A stretch of 38,180 bases of DNA from Methanosarcina sp. (GTDB taxonomy: Archaea; Halobacteriota; Methanosarcinia; Methanosarcinales; Methanosarcinaceae). The notes under the pieces were generated by a model. That model did not search any database. It was not told the DNA's origin and saw only the letters and a program-made list of their open reading frames with translations. Of the stretch, positions 1 through 10,355 are shown piece after piece. The number at the start of each line of letters is the position of its first letter. The first letter of the stretch is position 1. The DNA is taken from positions 1 to 38,180 of the forward strand of contig PLUB01000070.1 in assembly GCA_003164755.1 (NCBI GenBank), written 5' to 3'. Position numbers and translations under genes: made by a program.

Positions 1-286
1 GTCATCAAGCATTCAATTGTGGGATATGTACGAGCGATAGGGCACTACTTGCCACATAGGTAAGCTGATCGTGTACCCGACGTGGCGTAATCGAAAAATA
101 GGTACTTACTTAATGACAAAAGTTGAGATCATGTACCAAAATGTATCCCGATTTGAACTCTTTACCGGGTCAAATAGCACCAAAAATCTTCATTTATACC
201 ACAAATTAGGATATAAGGAGTTCAGGAGAGATTTATTGAGCAGCAAACTTGAACTTGTATATCTAGAAAAAATTTTGATTAACTAG
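1..286 (+). pseudogene. GNAT acetyltransferase, C-terminal remnant, frameshifted
   Basis: The stretch encodes the acetyl-CoA-binding half of a GCN5-related N-acetyltransferase. Frame 1 gives IVGYVRAI up to about base 45. The reading then continues in frame 2 as IGKLIVYPTWRNRKIGTYLM, followed by FELFTGSNSTKNLHLYHKLGYKEF. The R/Q-x-x-G-x-G/A loop that grips CoA is present but altered (RNRKIG). The LHLYHKLGYKE segment is the usual beta-strand 6/7 end of the family. Each frame is closed by a stop near the junction (TAG at about 38-40 in frame 2, TAA at 61-63 in frame 1), so the gene is broken by a single-base indel. The 5' part lies outside the window. The family is clear; the substrate cannot be told. 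Confidence 0.75.
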
Positions 287-580
287 CAAGTATAGATATA
301 GGCAATCGTCATGTCAATTTTTCAGCACTTCGCTAATTTTAATTTACTCATGAGTGGGGGAAGTCCATTAGTAGTCAATTGATATTAGTCCAAAATTACT
401 GAACGAAATACAGTTTCCAGCTCTATTTTCTTGGAATTTTGGCACTACTGGAGCCAACCTGCTATATGAGCATGTAAACGCAAGCACAAGCTATGTTTTA
501 GATCATGTAATGAAAACATCAATTAGGTATTAGTGGCCGACCTACCTTTTTTCTTACCACAAAAAAGGAATTATCGTTTT

Positions 581-617
581 TACTGTGCATAAATTTAGAC
601 ACAAAAAACTGTGCATA
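581..617 (-). repeat. Dispersed hairpin element, copy F (reversed)
   Basis: Read on the minus strand this is TATGCACAGTTTTTTGTG followed by a TAAATTTATGCACAGT arm. It matches the cores at 4715 and 7415 (TGCACAG, T-run, GTG) and the longer palindrome at 3987. Confidence 0.5.
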
Positions 618-1114
618 GAATTATTCAGGATAGAAAAATAGTAGAAATTAACAGAGTAGAAATAAATTATGCTGAAATCCAATGGAGTTAATTAATTTGA
701 TAAAGTGTTGATTTTTGTTGTAAAAGATAATCAACGACAATTAATTGTATTCCAATAAATGGTGTACTAGGAAGAGCGGAGAAATCTCTAAGCCGTGGTT
801 GGATATGATATAAACTAAAACACAGTAGCAAAAGAGCATATAATCAAATCGGAGAAAAACATGGAAGGTTATGTTTTTTTCTTATTTTGAGGCCTTGGAT
901 TATCAGTAAATTCTATTTTTATTACACATGAACTAAACTTATAAATAAATAAAAATATATCCATCAATTCAAGGCAGTTTATCAAGAGTTTATCCATAAT
1001 GCCTTGAACAAAGGCCATTATGTTGTTTTATTTCATACTCAATGTTCTTAGATTCAGTAATTGTTCTTATTATCTCTATAATAATGAAGGTGCTACTAAT
1101 AGTTATTCCCTAAT

Positions 1115-1142
1115 GGTGACCCTTGTAAGGGTACAAGTTACC
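1115..1142. repeat. Short inverted repeat
   Basis: GGTGAC-CC-TTGTA is followed by an AGGG loop and TACAA-G-TTACC. This gives a 5-bp perfect inner stem and an outer GGTNAC/GTTACC stem with one G-T pair. No coding sequence explains it. Its role is unknown. Confidence 0.35.
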
Positions 1143-1358
1143 AGGGTTATTCTAGGTAATTGTAGGAATCTTTTTAGGAGTCTTTGTCAGAAATTAAGAA
1201 GCCAACGAATTTTAAGATTATAACTACTCACCTCTATAACTTTACATTAGAATTTTGATATGTTACAACACTTAGAACCCAGTAGAGGAATATTCCATAT
1301 CTTGCGGAATAATCTTAGAATATTACTAACTAATAATATCGGAAAAGAATTGAAATAC

Positions 1359-2197
1359 GTGATCAATCAACAAAAGTTGTATTTGATAACCTAGTGTCAG
1401 CAGCTATGATTTTTATGCTGGTAAGTATCACAGGCGCAGCGCCATTTGCATATATCACGAACTGGAAAAGCGATAATGTCTCTGTTAATTGATACAGCAA
1501 CAAACAATGTTACTGCCACGGTGTCTGTAGAATCTCATCCTTCTGGGGAGGAGCCTAGCCTGCTGGAGTTGCAGTCCACACCAAATGGAACAAATGTTTA
1601 TGTGGCAAACTTCATGGACCCGAATCCGACGGTCTCTGTAATTAACACATCCACAAACACTGTCACAGCCACAATATTTGTAAGAGATTATCCTGAAGTA
1701 GTTGCAGTCACACCAGATGGAACAAAGGTATATATGACTAACATAGATTTAACGATGTTTTTGTAATTGACACACCTATAAACATGGTTATAGCCACCGT
1801 GCATGTCGGATCAGATCCTATTGCCTTGGGACAGTTTATAGGAAAAGCAGTTTCTATAAAGTCCGACGAAGCAAATACAAACTTAGTGCCTATAGATAAT
1901 ATCAACCTAAATAAATCTTCAAAATCTTGGGAAAATAAAGGAAACTAGCCATATCAATTAGGTATCAATTCAGCCAATCCAGATGAGTTCGATAAAGCAA
2001 TAAAGGCATATGACAAAGCAATTGAAATTAATCCGCAGAATTCAGAAGCTTGGTACAATCGTGCATTTATTTATTCTCTCATCAATAACAAGGATCAATC
2101 AATCCTTAATTTAAAAAAAGCTATTGAACTTGATTCATCGCATAAAGAAAAAGCAAATTTTGACCTAATTGTGCAGATAAAACATAATTTTTATTAA
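1359..2197 (+). pseudogene. YVTN beta-propeller/TPR surface protein, degraded
   Basis: A secreted surface-layer-type protein with 40-residue YVTN propeller repeats (NVSVIDTATNNVTATV, then TPNGTNVYVANF, then TPDGTKVYMTNI), followed by a GQFIG linker and two tetratricopeptide repeats near the 3' end (KAIKAYDKAIEINPQNSEAW). A GTG at 1359 opens a signal peptide whose hydrophobic part (AAMIFMLVSITGAAPFAYITN) lies in another frame, so one base is missing near 1377. A +1 shift occurs near 1486, a -1 shift near 1748, and an in-frame TAG at 1946-1948 separates propeller from TPR. At least four lesions make this a pseudogene. It is a paralogue of the gene at 5015 and shares its leader lesion. Propeller/TPR proteins of this kind are common in Methanosarcina envelopes. 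Confidence 0.85.
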
Positions 2198-2259
2198 AAC
2201 ATGTGTTATATTCAAAAGCCAAAAAGTTGTTATATTGATCTCGTGAAGGAAACGAATAA

Positions 2260-2408
2260 ATGAAAATTAAGAAATTATTTAACCTATAAATTGGATTTAT
2301 TTAATTCTTTTAGATAAAATTCCTTTCGCTGTCCAAGCTATTGAATCCTGCGTCGCACCTGCGATACTAACTAAGATCAAAAAAGATCCAAACAACGTTG
2401 AGAAATAA
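2260..2408 (+). pseudogene. Small secreted-protein remnant
   Basis: ATG at 2260 follows an AAGGA ribosome-binding site and starts MKIKKLFNL, a typical signal-peptide opening. In-frame stops follow at once. The sequence then resumes one frame over as IPFAVQAIESC and ends in IKKDPNNVEK and TAA. It looks like a signal peptide plus the first residues of a lost secreted protein. The last 25 or so bases are part of a repeat seen again at 8613. The family is not recognised. Confidence 0.4.
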
Positions 2409-2432
2409 TATTTGCTTAGAACTATAATAAAT
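2382..2432 (+). repeat. About 50-bp dispersed repeat, copy 1
   Basis: The segment with GATCCAAACAACGTTGAGAA and the following TTTGCTTAGAACTAT is nearly identical to 8613-8664. The downstream bases (TAGAGTCAATTA near 2437) also resemble the flank of the hairpin element at 4064. Confidence 0.6.
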
Positions 2433-2796
2433 TTTTTTAGAGTCAATTAAGACTTACACACTTATGATGCAAAATAAAGTATGATAGATATCATAGTTAA
2501 AACTTGAGTTTTAGAAAATTATGAGTTTATTGCTATTGATTTTGAGATCATTGGTGAGTATGATTACTAACTAACAAAAACAGAAAAACAGAACCAATAG
2601 CCAATATTTAAAAAAACAAACTTTATGAAATTTGCCTATTGAATTATAATAAGAATAGCTATTAATATTGTTTTAACCAGGTCGAATGATTACGATCTTA
2701 CATTTATTTTTGATAGTTTTCTTCCTCTTTAATAAATAAAAGCAATTTAAAAAAAGGTTACAATTTATCAAAACAATAGATTCTATAGAGAGTTTA

Positions 2797-3729
2797 ATGA
2801 TGCCTGTACTTAGCATAATTGCCTGTGAAATGCTTGAAGATGAACTTGTATATATTCTGTCAAAAGATAACGACTTAAACAAATTATTCGTAGCTGAAAA
2901 CAGGCAATGCTTTAGGTTTGTTCGAAAGCTTAAATCCGAAAATTGCCATCCTAGGCTTTTTCCTCTTGATAGGGTCTCCTTCTTTTTGAAAGAGATAAAT
3001 ACTCCTATGTCCGTGAAAATTCCTAATATTCTATTAAGGGTTCCATTTTTTGGGAAAGTACTCGAGAATATGAAGAATAAGAATGGAGAAATAATCACTG
3101 TAGTAGTAAACATTCTGAAGCTTGACTTACATATAGATTGCGGAATCTTAAGATCTGAAATCTGCCGAAATATCAGAGAAATGGCAAATTTTTCAGATGG
3201 CATTCTTCTTTTTTATGGGAACTGTGGGCACTCTTTAAGGAGCTTGGAAGCTGATTTGAAAAATATTGATTGTTCTCTCTATTTTCTCAAAGATGAAAAT
3301 GGAGACATTGTGGATGACTGTATTAGTGTAGCTCTTGGAGGCAACGATATCTATGCTGAAGTTATGCAGAGTGGAAACGGTACAGGTATGTTCTACTTGA
3401 CACCGATGTGGGCTTCCAGTTGGGAGAAAATGAAAAAGGAATCTATCGGTACTACCGACTTCGATAAAAATTTCTTGAAAAATCCTTTGTATAAAAAAAT
3501 GTATAAAAAGGTTGTCAAAATCAGTAATGAAATCTCTAAAGGGGAAGAATTCGATGCAAATATCTTAAATTTTTCCCGAACTTTTGATATGAGTATTGTT
3601 GAAATTAAAGGTAGTATGGAAATAGCAAGGAAGTCCTACCTGGATGCAAAGAACAATGTCTGTAGAAAAAAGTATCAGATTCAAAAAAAGTTGGATACAT
3701 GCATCGAAAGCAATTCAATTCGAACATAG
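2797..3729 (+). CDS. DUF1638 family protein
   Basis: Intact 310-residue protein that matches the DUF1638 family in length and in its marks: an N-terminal VLSIIACEMLEDELVYIL, a central FYGNCGHSLRSLE, then LYFLKDENGDIVDDCI, ALGGNDIY and LTPMWASSWE. No signal peptide or membrane segment is visible, so it is probably cytoplasmic. In methanogens the family often sits next to corrinoid methyltransferase genes and is thought to assist methylotrophic metabolism, but its biochemical role is unproven. No methyltransferase gene is present in this window, so the context adds nothing. Two consecutive ATGs (2797, 2800) are possible starts. A long antisense frame at 2673-3203 is only its shadow. Confidence 0.85.
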   Translation: MMPVLSIIACEMLEDELVYILSKDNDLNKLFVAENRQCFRFVRKLKSENCHPRLFPLDRVSFFLKEINTPMSVKIPNILLRVPFFGKVLENMKNKNGEIITVVVNILKLDLHIDCGILRSEICRNIREMANFSDGILLFYGNCGHSLRSLEADLKNIDCSLYFLKDENGDIVDDCISVALGGNDIYAEVMQSGNGTGMFYLTPMWASSWEKMKKESIGTTDFDKNFLKNPLYKKMYKKVVKISNEISKGEEFDANILNFSRTFDMSIVEIKGSMEIARKSYLDAKNNVCRKKYQIQKKLDTCIESNSIRT

Positions 3730-4186
3730 GGTCGCTGTGTGAGGACAATGAATGAAATAAGAGCTTAATATTTGGCAAATTATATTTATTTGCATCACAT
3801 GATTTTATTTATGTTGGCAATGTGCCGGTTTTTCTGTGAAATCACTGATCTCAAAAAGTTATTGTAGAGAAAATTCAACATAATGCTAAAGTCGAGGAAA
3901 AGGCTACGTTTCGTTATAAAAGGTAGTGTTACCCCTTATCAGTCAGTTTTAGAAGGCCTTAGAAGCTTGCATATGTAATAACGCAAACTAATGCATAGTT
4001 TTTTGCTATAAAAACTATGCATTAGTAAAACAATATATTTCATTTATTTTGTGATAAAAAAAAATATAGAGTCAATTAGAATTTACAGAACATTCTGTGC
4101 ACTGCTTTTTCGTACTTTAATACTTGAAACTTAGGATAATATCAAAAAAATGATAATAACCGTATATACACTACCAGGGTGTAGAA
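3730..4186. other. Intergenic with hairpin element and leader of the next gene
   Basis: Contains the most complete hairpin element (3987-4026) and an AT-rich stretch that leads to the broken pentapeptide gene. No protein-like frame is seen. Confidence 0.5.
3987..4026 (+). repeat. Dispersed hairpin element, copy A (perfect 17-bp palindrome)
   Basis: ACTAATGCATAGTTTTT, a six-base loop TGCTAT, then the exact reverse complement. The loop and right arm contain a TATA-like CTATAAAAAC. Downstream bases (TTTTGTGATAAAA, then TAGAGTCAATTAGAATTTACAG) recur at other copies. It lies 160 bp before the start of the pentapeptide gene at 4187. Confidence 0.75.
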
Positions 4187-4590
4187 ATGAAAACTGGAGT
4201 TTTAGTTTCTTGTATTCTGTTATTAACCTTAGTACTTTCCTTACTTTCTATAGTAGTTCGGGCAACTGAATACAAAGTAGTTAAGACTGAAGTTATGCAG
4301 AAGATATCTTAAAACATATCGTGAATTGTGAAGACATATATCTTGAAAATTGTCGTATAGTTGGAGAAGTAAGTGTAAGTAAAAAAAAGCTTGAAACTGA
4401 TCTGATTAAAAATTTAAGCATTATTAAAGACAATCTCGTAATCAAAAACTCAACCTTAGAAAGTAAACTTAATTTATCAAATGTACAATTTAATAATTCT
4501 GCTGACTTCCATTATGCGAATTTTTATGAATATGCAAACTTCAGTGGGGCGATAATTAATGATACAAGTAACTTCATTGGGCTGTATTAA
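4187..4590 (+). pseudogene. Secreted pentapeptide-repeat protein, frameshifted and truncated
   Basis: ATG at 4187 follows GGGTG and gives a clear signal peptide (MKTGVLVSCILLLTLVLSLL, ending near RATEYKVVK). The frame closes at 4312, but AEDILKHIVNCEDIYLENC continues one frame over from about 4297, through the GTG at 4321. The downstream part has degenerate pentapeptide units (SNVQFNNSADFHYANFYEYA, then NFSGAII), a right-handed quadrilateral beta-helix fold. Related methanogen proteins usually carry many more repeats and often a C-terminal membrane domain; this one stops after about 90 residues. One frameshift plus early truncation argue for a pseudogene. A promoter within hairpin copy A is possible. 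Confidence 0.7.
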
Positions 4591-5014
4591 CCTTGATAAA
4601 ATCAAGCTTACTACTCACATATCCCATTACGATATATTAAGTGGAAAATAATAAAAATGGAACCATTGAGAATATATATAGTATTATTATACATATCTAC
4701 AAAAAGTGAGATCAAATGCACAGTTTTTTTGTGCTAAAATATTTGCATTTTCTCAGTTTCAGCCTAAAGTATAGGTTATTTTTAGTCCAATTTAGGGACT
4801 GATACAGAGATATTATACAAATATCTGCATTTTACAACTGTTTTTCTACAAATACCCTTTTAAATTTACCATTTGCTTCTGTAATGGGATATGTCTATAT
4901 ATAGTAATATTTGATTATTAAATCATATATAATATTTCTCAATCAAACAGCCTATCCATTGAGAATCTCATTTATTTTTATACACATACATTTATTTAAA
5001 TTTGAGTGAAATAA
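4591..5014. other. Intergenic before the second propeller gene
   Basis: AT-rich. It holds hairpin copy D (4715-4750) and two direct copies of ATTGAGAAT (near 4666 and 4958). No gene is seen. Confidence 0.45.
4715..4750 (+). repeat. Dispersed hairpin element, copy D
   Basis: AATGCACAGTTTTTTTGTG followed by CTAAAATATTTGCATTT aligns with copy A across both arms but has decayed pairing. The inner GCACA/TGTGC still forms a 5-bp stem. It lies 265 bp before the propeller gene at 5015. Confidence 0.55.
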
Positions 5015-7152
5015 ATGATCAATAAACAAAAGTTGTATTCCTAGCCTTAGTTTCAACAGCTTTGATTTTTATGCTGGTGAGTATAGTAGGTGCGGCGCCA
5101 TATGCATATATTACTAACTATAGCGACAACGAAGTAGCTGTGATTGACACTGCTACAAAACTTGTTGCAGCCACAGTTAGTGGATTACACGGTCCTTGGG
5201 GAATTGCAGTCACCCCAAATGGGAAAAATGTTTATGTAACAAACTTAGCAAGCAACAATGTTTCTGTAATTAACACAAAATCAAATACTGTTACAGCTCA
5301 AGTGCCTGTAGGAAACTGGCCTTACGGAGTTGCAGTCACCCCGGATGGACAAAAGGTATATGTGACGAACCAATACGATGCCATGGGAAATATTTCTGTA
5401 ATTAACACAACAAATAATGCGGTTACAAATGTACTTACAAATATATTTGGTGTAGACAGCATGCTTTTTGGAATTGCAGTCACTCCGAATGGGAAGCAAG
5501 TTTATGCAGCAAATTATGGGGGTATTAATACTTCTGTAATTAACCCATCCACAAATACTGTTGCAACCACAGTGCCTGTCGGAAATAATTCTGTAGCTTT
5601 TGGGCAGTTTATAGGATAAACCGCTCCTACAATTTTATGGAATAACCCCGCTAACATAGTCTATGATACACCGTTGAGCCTCACTCAGCTAAGTGCAAAT
5701 GCTTCAGACCCAATATCTGGAGCCTTCTTACATGGAACCTGTATATATACTCCACCCTTAGGAACTGTACTGACTGCAGGTATGCATACTTTTCAAGTTA
5801 ACTTCATACCTGATGATGCTGTAAATTATACTATTGCATCAGCGAATATTATAATCAATGTAGTACTGACTCCTGCGCAGAAAATTCATCAAATGATTTC
5901 TTTTATACAAGATTTAGTCACTTCAGATGAGTTAAATAGTCAATCTGGAATTAAATTGATATCTGAACTACAAGATACAAATGAATATATGAGTCATGGA
6001 TATACAGATTTAGCGATTGTTAATCTTAAAAATTTTATTCACCAGACAAAAATTGACATTAGCTATGGGGTACTTTCGCACAAAAATGGGACTATACTGA
6101 TTGGTAGAGCAAATGATGTAATTAGTCCAGCTCTGACAATAACAAAATCAGCAACTTCAATAACTTATAATGCTGCAGGGCAGTCTATCACATACACCTA
6201 AACTGTGACCAACTCAGGAAATGTGAATCTCTCAGATATTACGGTTACAGACACCATACTTAATCAACGAATCTCTATATCTAACAGTAGTCTTGTCCCA
6301 GGTAAAAGTACTACGGGAACATATACACCTACATGACATCACAAACAGACGTTGAGAATGATTCTGTGGTTAATACAGCAACATCATCATGTATATTTAA
6401 TCATCACCAAGTATCAAACACGACTACTGCAACAGTAAACGCCGTTCAGAGTCCAACTCTGCTAATAACAAAGACTGCAAGTGTAAGTCCAATAAATGTA
6501 GATGCACCAGGAACTTATAGTGCACCAGGGCAATTTATTAACCTACATGGTGCCAGAACACAGGAACTGTGTATCTATCCAATATTTGGATTATAGATGA
6601 CCATATAACTAGCTCAATCACTATGTCTAGCAGTAATCTTGCCCCAGGGCAAAGCGCTATAGTAAATGCTACATACTCAACAACACAGTCAGATGTTGAT
6701 AATGGTTCTGTGGTTAATACAGCAACATCATCATGTATATTTATAATCACCACTCAGTATCAAACACAACTACTATAACAGTAAATGCCGTTCAACGTCC
6801 AGCACTGGCAATACGACAATTAGCAACAACAAACAACCCAACAGATCCAACAACTTATAATGCAGTCGGACAGACTATCACATACACCTACACTGTGACA
6901 AACTTTGGAAATGTGAATATCACAGCACCTATCAATGTTATAGACAACAAAATTGCCACAAGCCCAATTACTATACAAATCAATGGTACTCTTAGCCCAG
7001 GGAACTGCATTTCAGGAACATCTACCTACACAATAGCACAGTCTGATCTTAAAACTGGTTATGTGACTAATCAGGCATTTGCAACAGGCTCATTCAACCA
7101 AGTAACAATAAATTCAATAAACACGGCTACTTGGACAGTAAATGCTCAATGA
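5015..7152 (+). pseudogene. YVTN beta-propeller/Ig-like/DUF11 surface protein, degraded
   Basis: A giant-adhesin-type gene in about seven pieces. A signal peptide from ATG 5015 is shifted by one missing base near 5033. YVTN repeats follow (NEVAVIDTATKLVAATV, TPNGKNVYVTNLASNNVSVI and others) up to GQFIG, then TAA at 5617. Reading resumes in frame with an Ig-like module (APTILWNNPANIVYDTPLSL) and a linker, then DUF11-type repeats (LTITKSATSITYNAAGQSI) broken by TAA at 6199. Frameshifts near 6333, 6555 and 6735 split the remaining repeats; the last ends at NTATWTVNAQ. Comparing the repeats dates the lesions: GGAAAAGC in the 1359 copy matches GGATAAAC here (AAA to TAA), and CACCTACACT at 6886 matches CACCTAAACT at 6197 (TAC to TAA). 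A TTG at 5062 would give only a short secreted propeller. Confidence 0.88.
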
Positions 7153-7952
7153 GTAAAATAGTGATGAAGTGATTTTTTTAATCATTAATCACTTTTGCGA
7201 AAAATTTTCCCATTCATACTTCCTTTTTTGGTTTTAGTCACTATCTACATTTTGTATTTTTTTGTATTATTTTGGTGTGGCTTAAATATAAAATGTTTAA
7301 AAAATTATGCAATGTGTATAGTTTTCTGCAAAATTAAAAAAGTCATAGGTCCAATGCAATTAATATCTAAAAGCTTTGAAAAATAATGCTCGCTATGCAG
7401 AAGTGTAACTTTTTCATGCACAGTTTTTTTTGTGATAAAATCTCTGAATTTCCAAGATCCATCCAGAATAAGAAAACATTGCTGATCTATTACTCATGGA
7501 GCTTATGGGACTTATAGAGCATATGGAACTCATGGAACATTTGGAATTAATTAACCTAAACAACCATCGTAAACAGAAATTGCTCAGTATGTTAGTAGAA
7601 CGAGTTAAACAGTTAGGGAAAATAAGATTTAAAGCATCGAGTTAATCATCTCACTAACTACACAAACAATATTTTATCGTTGCTAATTTCATGTTGATAA
7701 TGTAGTCTCCATGTATAATTTAAATGGGTTGGTCATCTAATTTCCAGAGCAATAATGACATTTCTTAAGGTAATATTTATTGCCCTATTTCTTTTTTGAG
7801 TCTCCTGTGGTACTTATCATTCTGTCCTTCATTGAAATTAATGAAAAGTTAATGGTTTACCACCACAAACTGCTTATCTTCATCTTTTAGAGCATTGATT
7901 AACAGGGCACTGCTTATTTTTAGGCGTGATATTTTCAGATGCCTTGTTGCCT
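7153..7952. other. Intergenic with hairpin copy E and weak minus-strand coding traces
   Basis: A 63-codon frame at 7195-7386 is hydrophobic and AT-driven and is not accepted. On the minus strand about 7780-7930 encodes ISRLKISSALLINALKDEDK, a TAA, then NEGQNDKYHRRLKKEIG, which looks like an eroded protein of unknown family. Confidence 0.35.
7415..7450 (+). repeat. Dispersed hairpin element, copy E
   Basis: CATGCACAGTTTTTTTTGTG is followed by ATAAAATCTCTGAATTT. It matches copies D and F in the core. The right arm has lost pairing. Confidence 0.5.
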
Positions 7953-8322
7953 TCAACAAGTATCAACGAAATTCAATATGGCGCAGGATGTATAAAAACA
8001 ATCACGCAAAAGGATAGCAGATACCGTTTTTAAGTAAGAAGGTATTTCACTATAATCAGCACTAATAATCAAAACTTTTTTACCTTTAGCCATTGCATAT
8101 CCAACTTCATAAGCTACATTGAGATTATTATCTATCATGAAAGCGATAAGAAGATCACATGCGTTTATAGGATCATGAATAGCACTTATAATATCGTCTT
8201 TTATTTCCAAATGGTTGGTTTCATATATTTGTATGCCATGTGATTTTAGTTCGTCATTTAGTGAGTGGATATATTTGCTTTCTTTCTCATTAAAAGCATG
8301 GGATAAAAAACATTATCCATTT
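7953..8322 (-). pseudogene. TIR/nucleoside deoxyribosyltransferase-like protein, frameshifted
   Basis: A small Rossmann-type protein. ATG at 8322 starts MDNV. One base later the frame must change to read FLSHAFNEKESKYIHSLNDE, then ELKSHGIQIYE, DPINACDLLIAFMID and NVAYEVGYAMAKGKKVLIIS. The FLSHAFNEK opening and the E-x-G-Y-A motif (glutamate of AYEVGYA) match the TIR-like/2'-deoxyribosyltransferase superfamily, in which that glutamate is the catalytic residue in NAD- or nucleoside-cleaving enzymes. Total length would be about 122 residues; the C-terminal CFYTSCAILNFVDTC looks atypical and may be a substituted tail. Some relatives act in antiphage NADase systems, but no partner gene (sensor, SIR2, cyclic-ADPR producer) is visible. 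Its upstream region is duplicated at 27.4 kb. Confidence 0.65.
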
Positions 8323-8339
8323 TTTAAATCCTTCTAATT

Positions 8340-8530
8340 ACATTTTTTTACTTTGAATAACTAAAAATATAACTTTTATATAAATGTATTGTAGTTTATT
8401 TTGATTGTTGCAATGTAGACACATGATTTAGTCTCTTCGGATTGCATATCAAGGGATCTTATCCAAGAATGATACCCTAGGGTATTGTCAAAAATAAACG
8501 AATCAAAAAACCATAGAGTGCTGTGGAATG
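8340..8530 (-). repeat. Shared upstream block, copy 1
   Basis: Aligns with 27400-27590 over long stretches, including CTTTTATATAAAT, GTTGCAA, ATTTAGTCTCTT, ATCTTATCCA and TGCTGTGGAA. In both places it lies directly upstream of a minus-strand start codon. Confidence 0.65.
8374..8385 (-). promoter_or_regulatory. TATA box of the TIR-like gene
   Basis: On the minus strand the sequence is ATTTATATAAAA, a canonical archaeal TATA box about 52 nt before the ATG at 8322. The same box at nearly the same distance precedes the small frame at 27385. Confidence 0.5.
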
Positions 8531-8941
8531 CTGATCAAATACAGGTTGTGGGTTATATATAAAAAAAATAATGTTTCAAGAAAATTTAATAAAAAAATTA
8601 TAATACCAAAGCAAAAAGGATCCAAATAACGTTGAGAAATAATCTTTGCTTAGAACTATTAAGAATATTTCCATAGATCCGTTGGAAATATGGCAGTTGT
8701 CATGATTTTGTGGCTAAATTCTGCTTTTGAGTTTAGTAAAATGATATAGAATCCTGTCTATGAATCTATTGTTCTAAGTTTTTGAAGTGATAATTTTTAC
8801 TGTGCAGACTATAATCTATAATTTTTGTAGCATTATTTCCTAGTATACTATAGGAATGGAGCTGAAAAAGCAATTAGATCAGAAATGGGAGATAAGAAAA
8901 ACCTGAAAGAATTCTCCCTTGCTCCTTAACCATAAAAGTAG
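8531..8941. other. Intergenic
   Basis: AT-rich. It contains the second copy of the 50-bp repeat (8613-8664) and otherwise no gene that can be supported. Confidence 0.4.
8613..8664 (+). repeat. About 50-bp dispersed repeat, copy 2
   Basis: AAAGGATCCAAATAACGTTG through TTTGCTTAGAACTATTAAG is nearly identical to 2382-2432. A partial third copy (GACTATTAAGAATATTTATA) occurs at about 30430. Confidence 0.6.

Positions 8942-10355
<1,414 letters not shown>

Larger units (their letters stand above)
287..1358. other. Intergenic, no supported gene
   Basis: No reading frame here has convincing protein-like sequence. A 67-codon frame at 1020-1223 has irregular composition and no recognisable family. The stretch holds one reversed copy of the dispersed hairpin element (about 581-617) and a short dyad (1115-1142). 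Confidence 0.5.

Noticed and set aside
1020..1223. 67-codon plus-strand frame
   Set aside because: Irregular composition, no ribosome-binding site, no family; lies in decayed AT-rich DNA.
2673..3203. 176-codon minus-strand frame
   Set aside because: Antisense shadow of the DUF1638 gene, whose protein is well conserved.
7195..7386. Hydrophobic 63-codon frame
   Set aside because: TTG start, Phe/Leu/Ile content explained by T-rich DNA, no supporting site or family.
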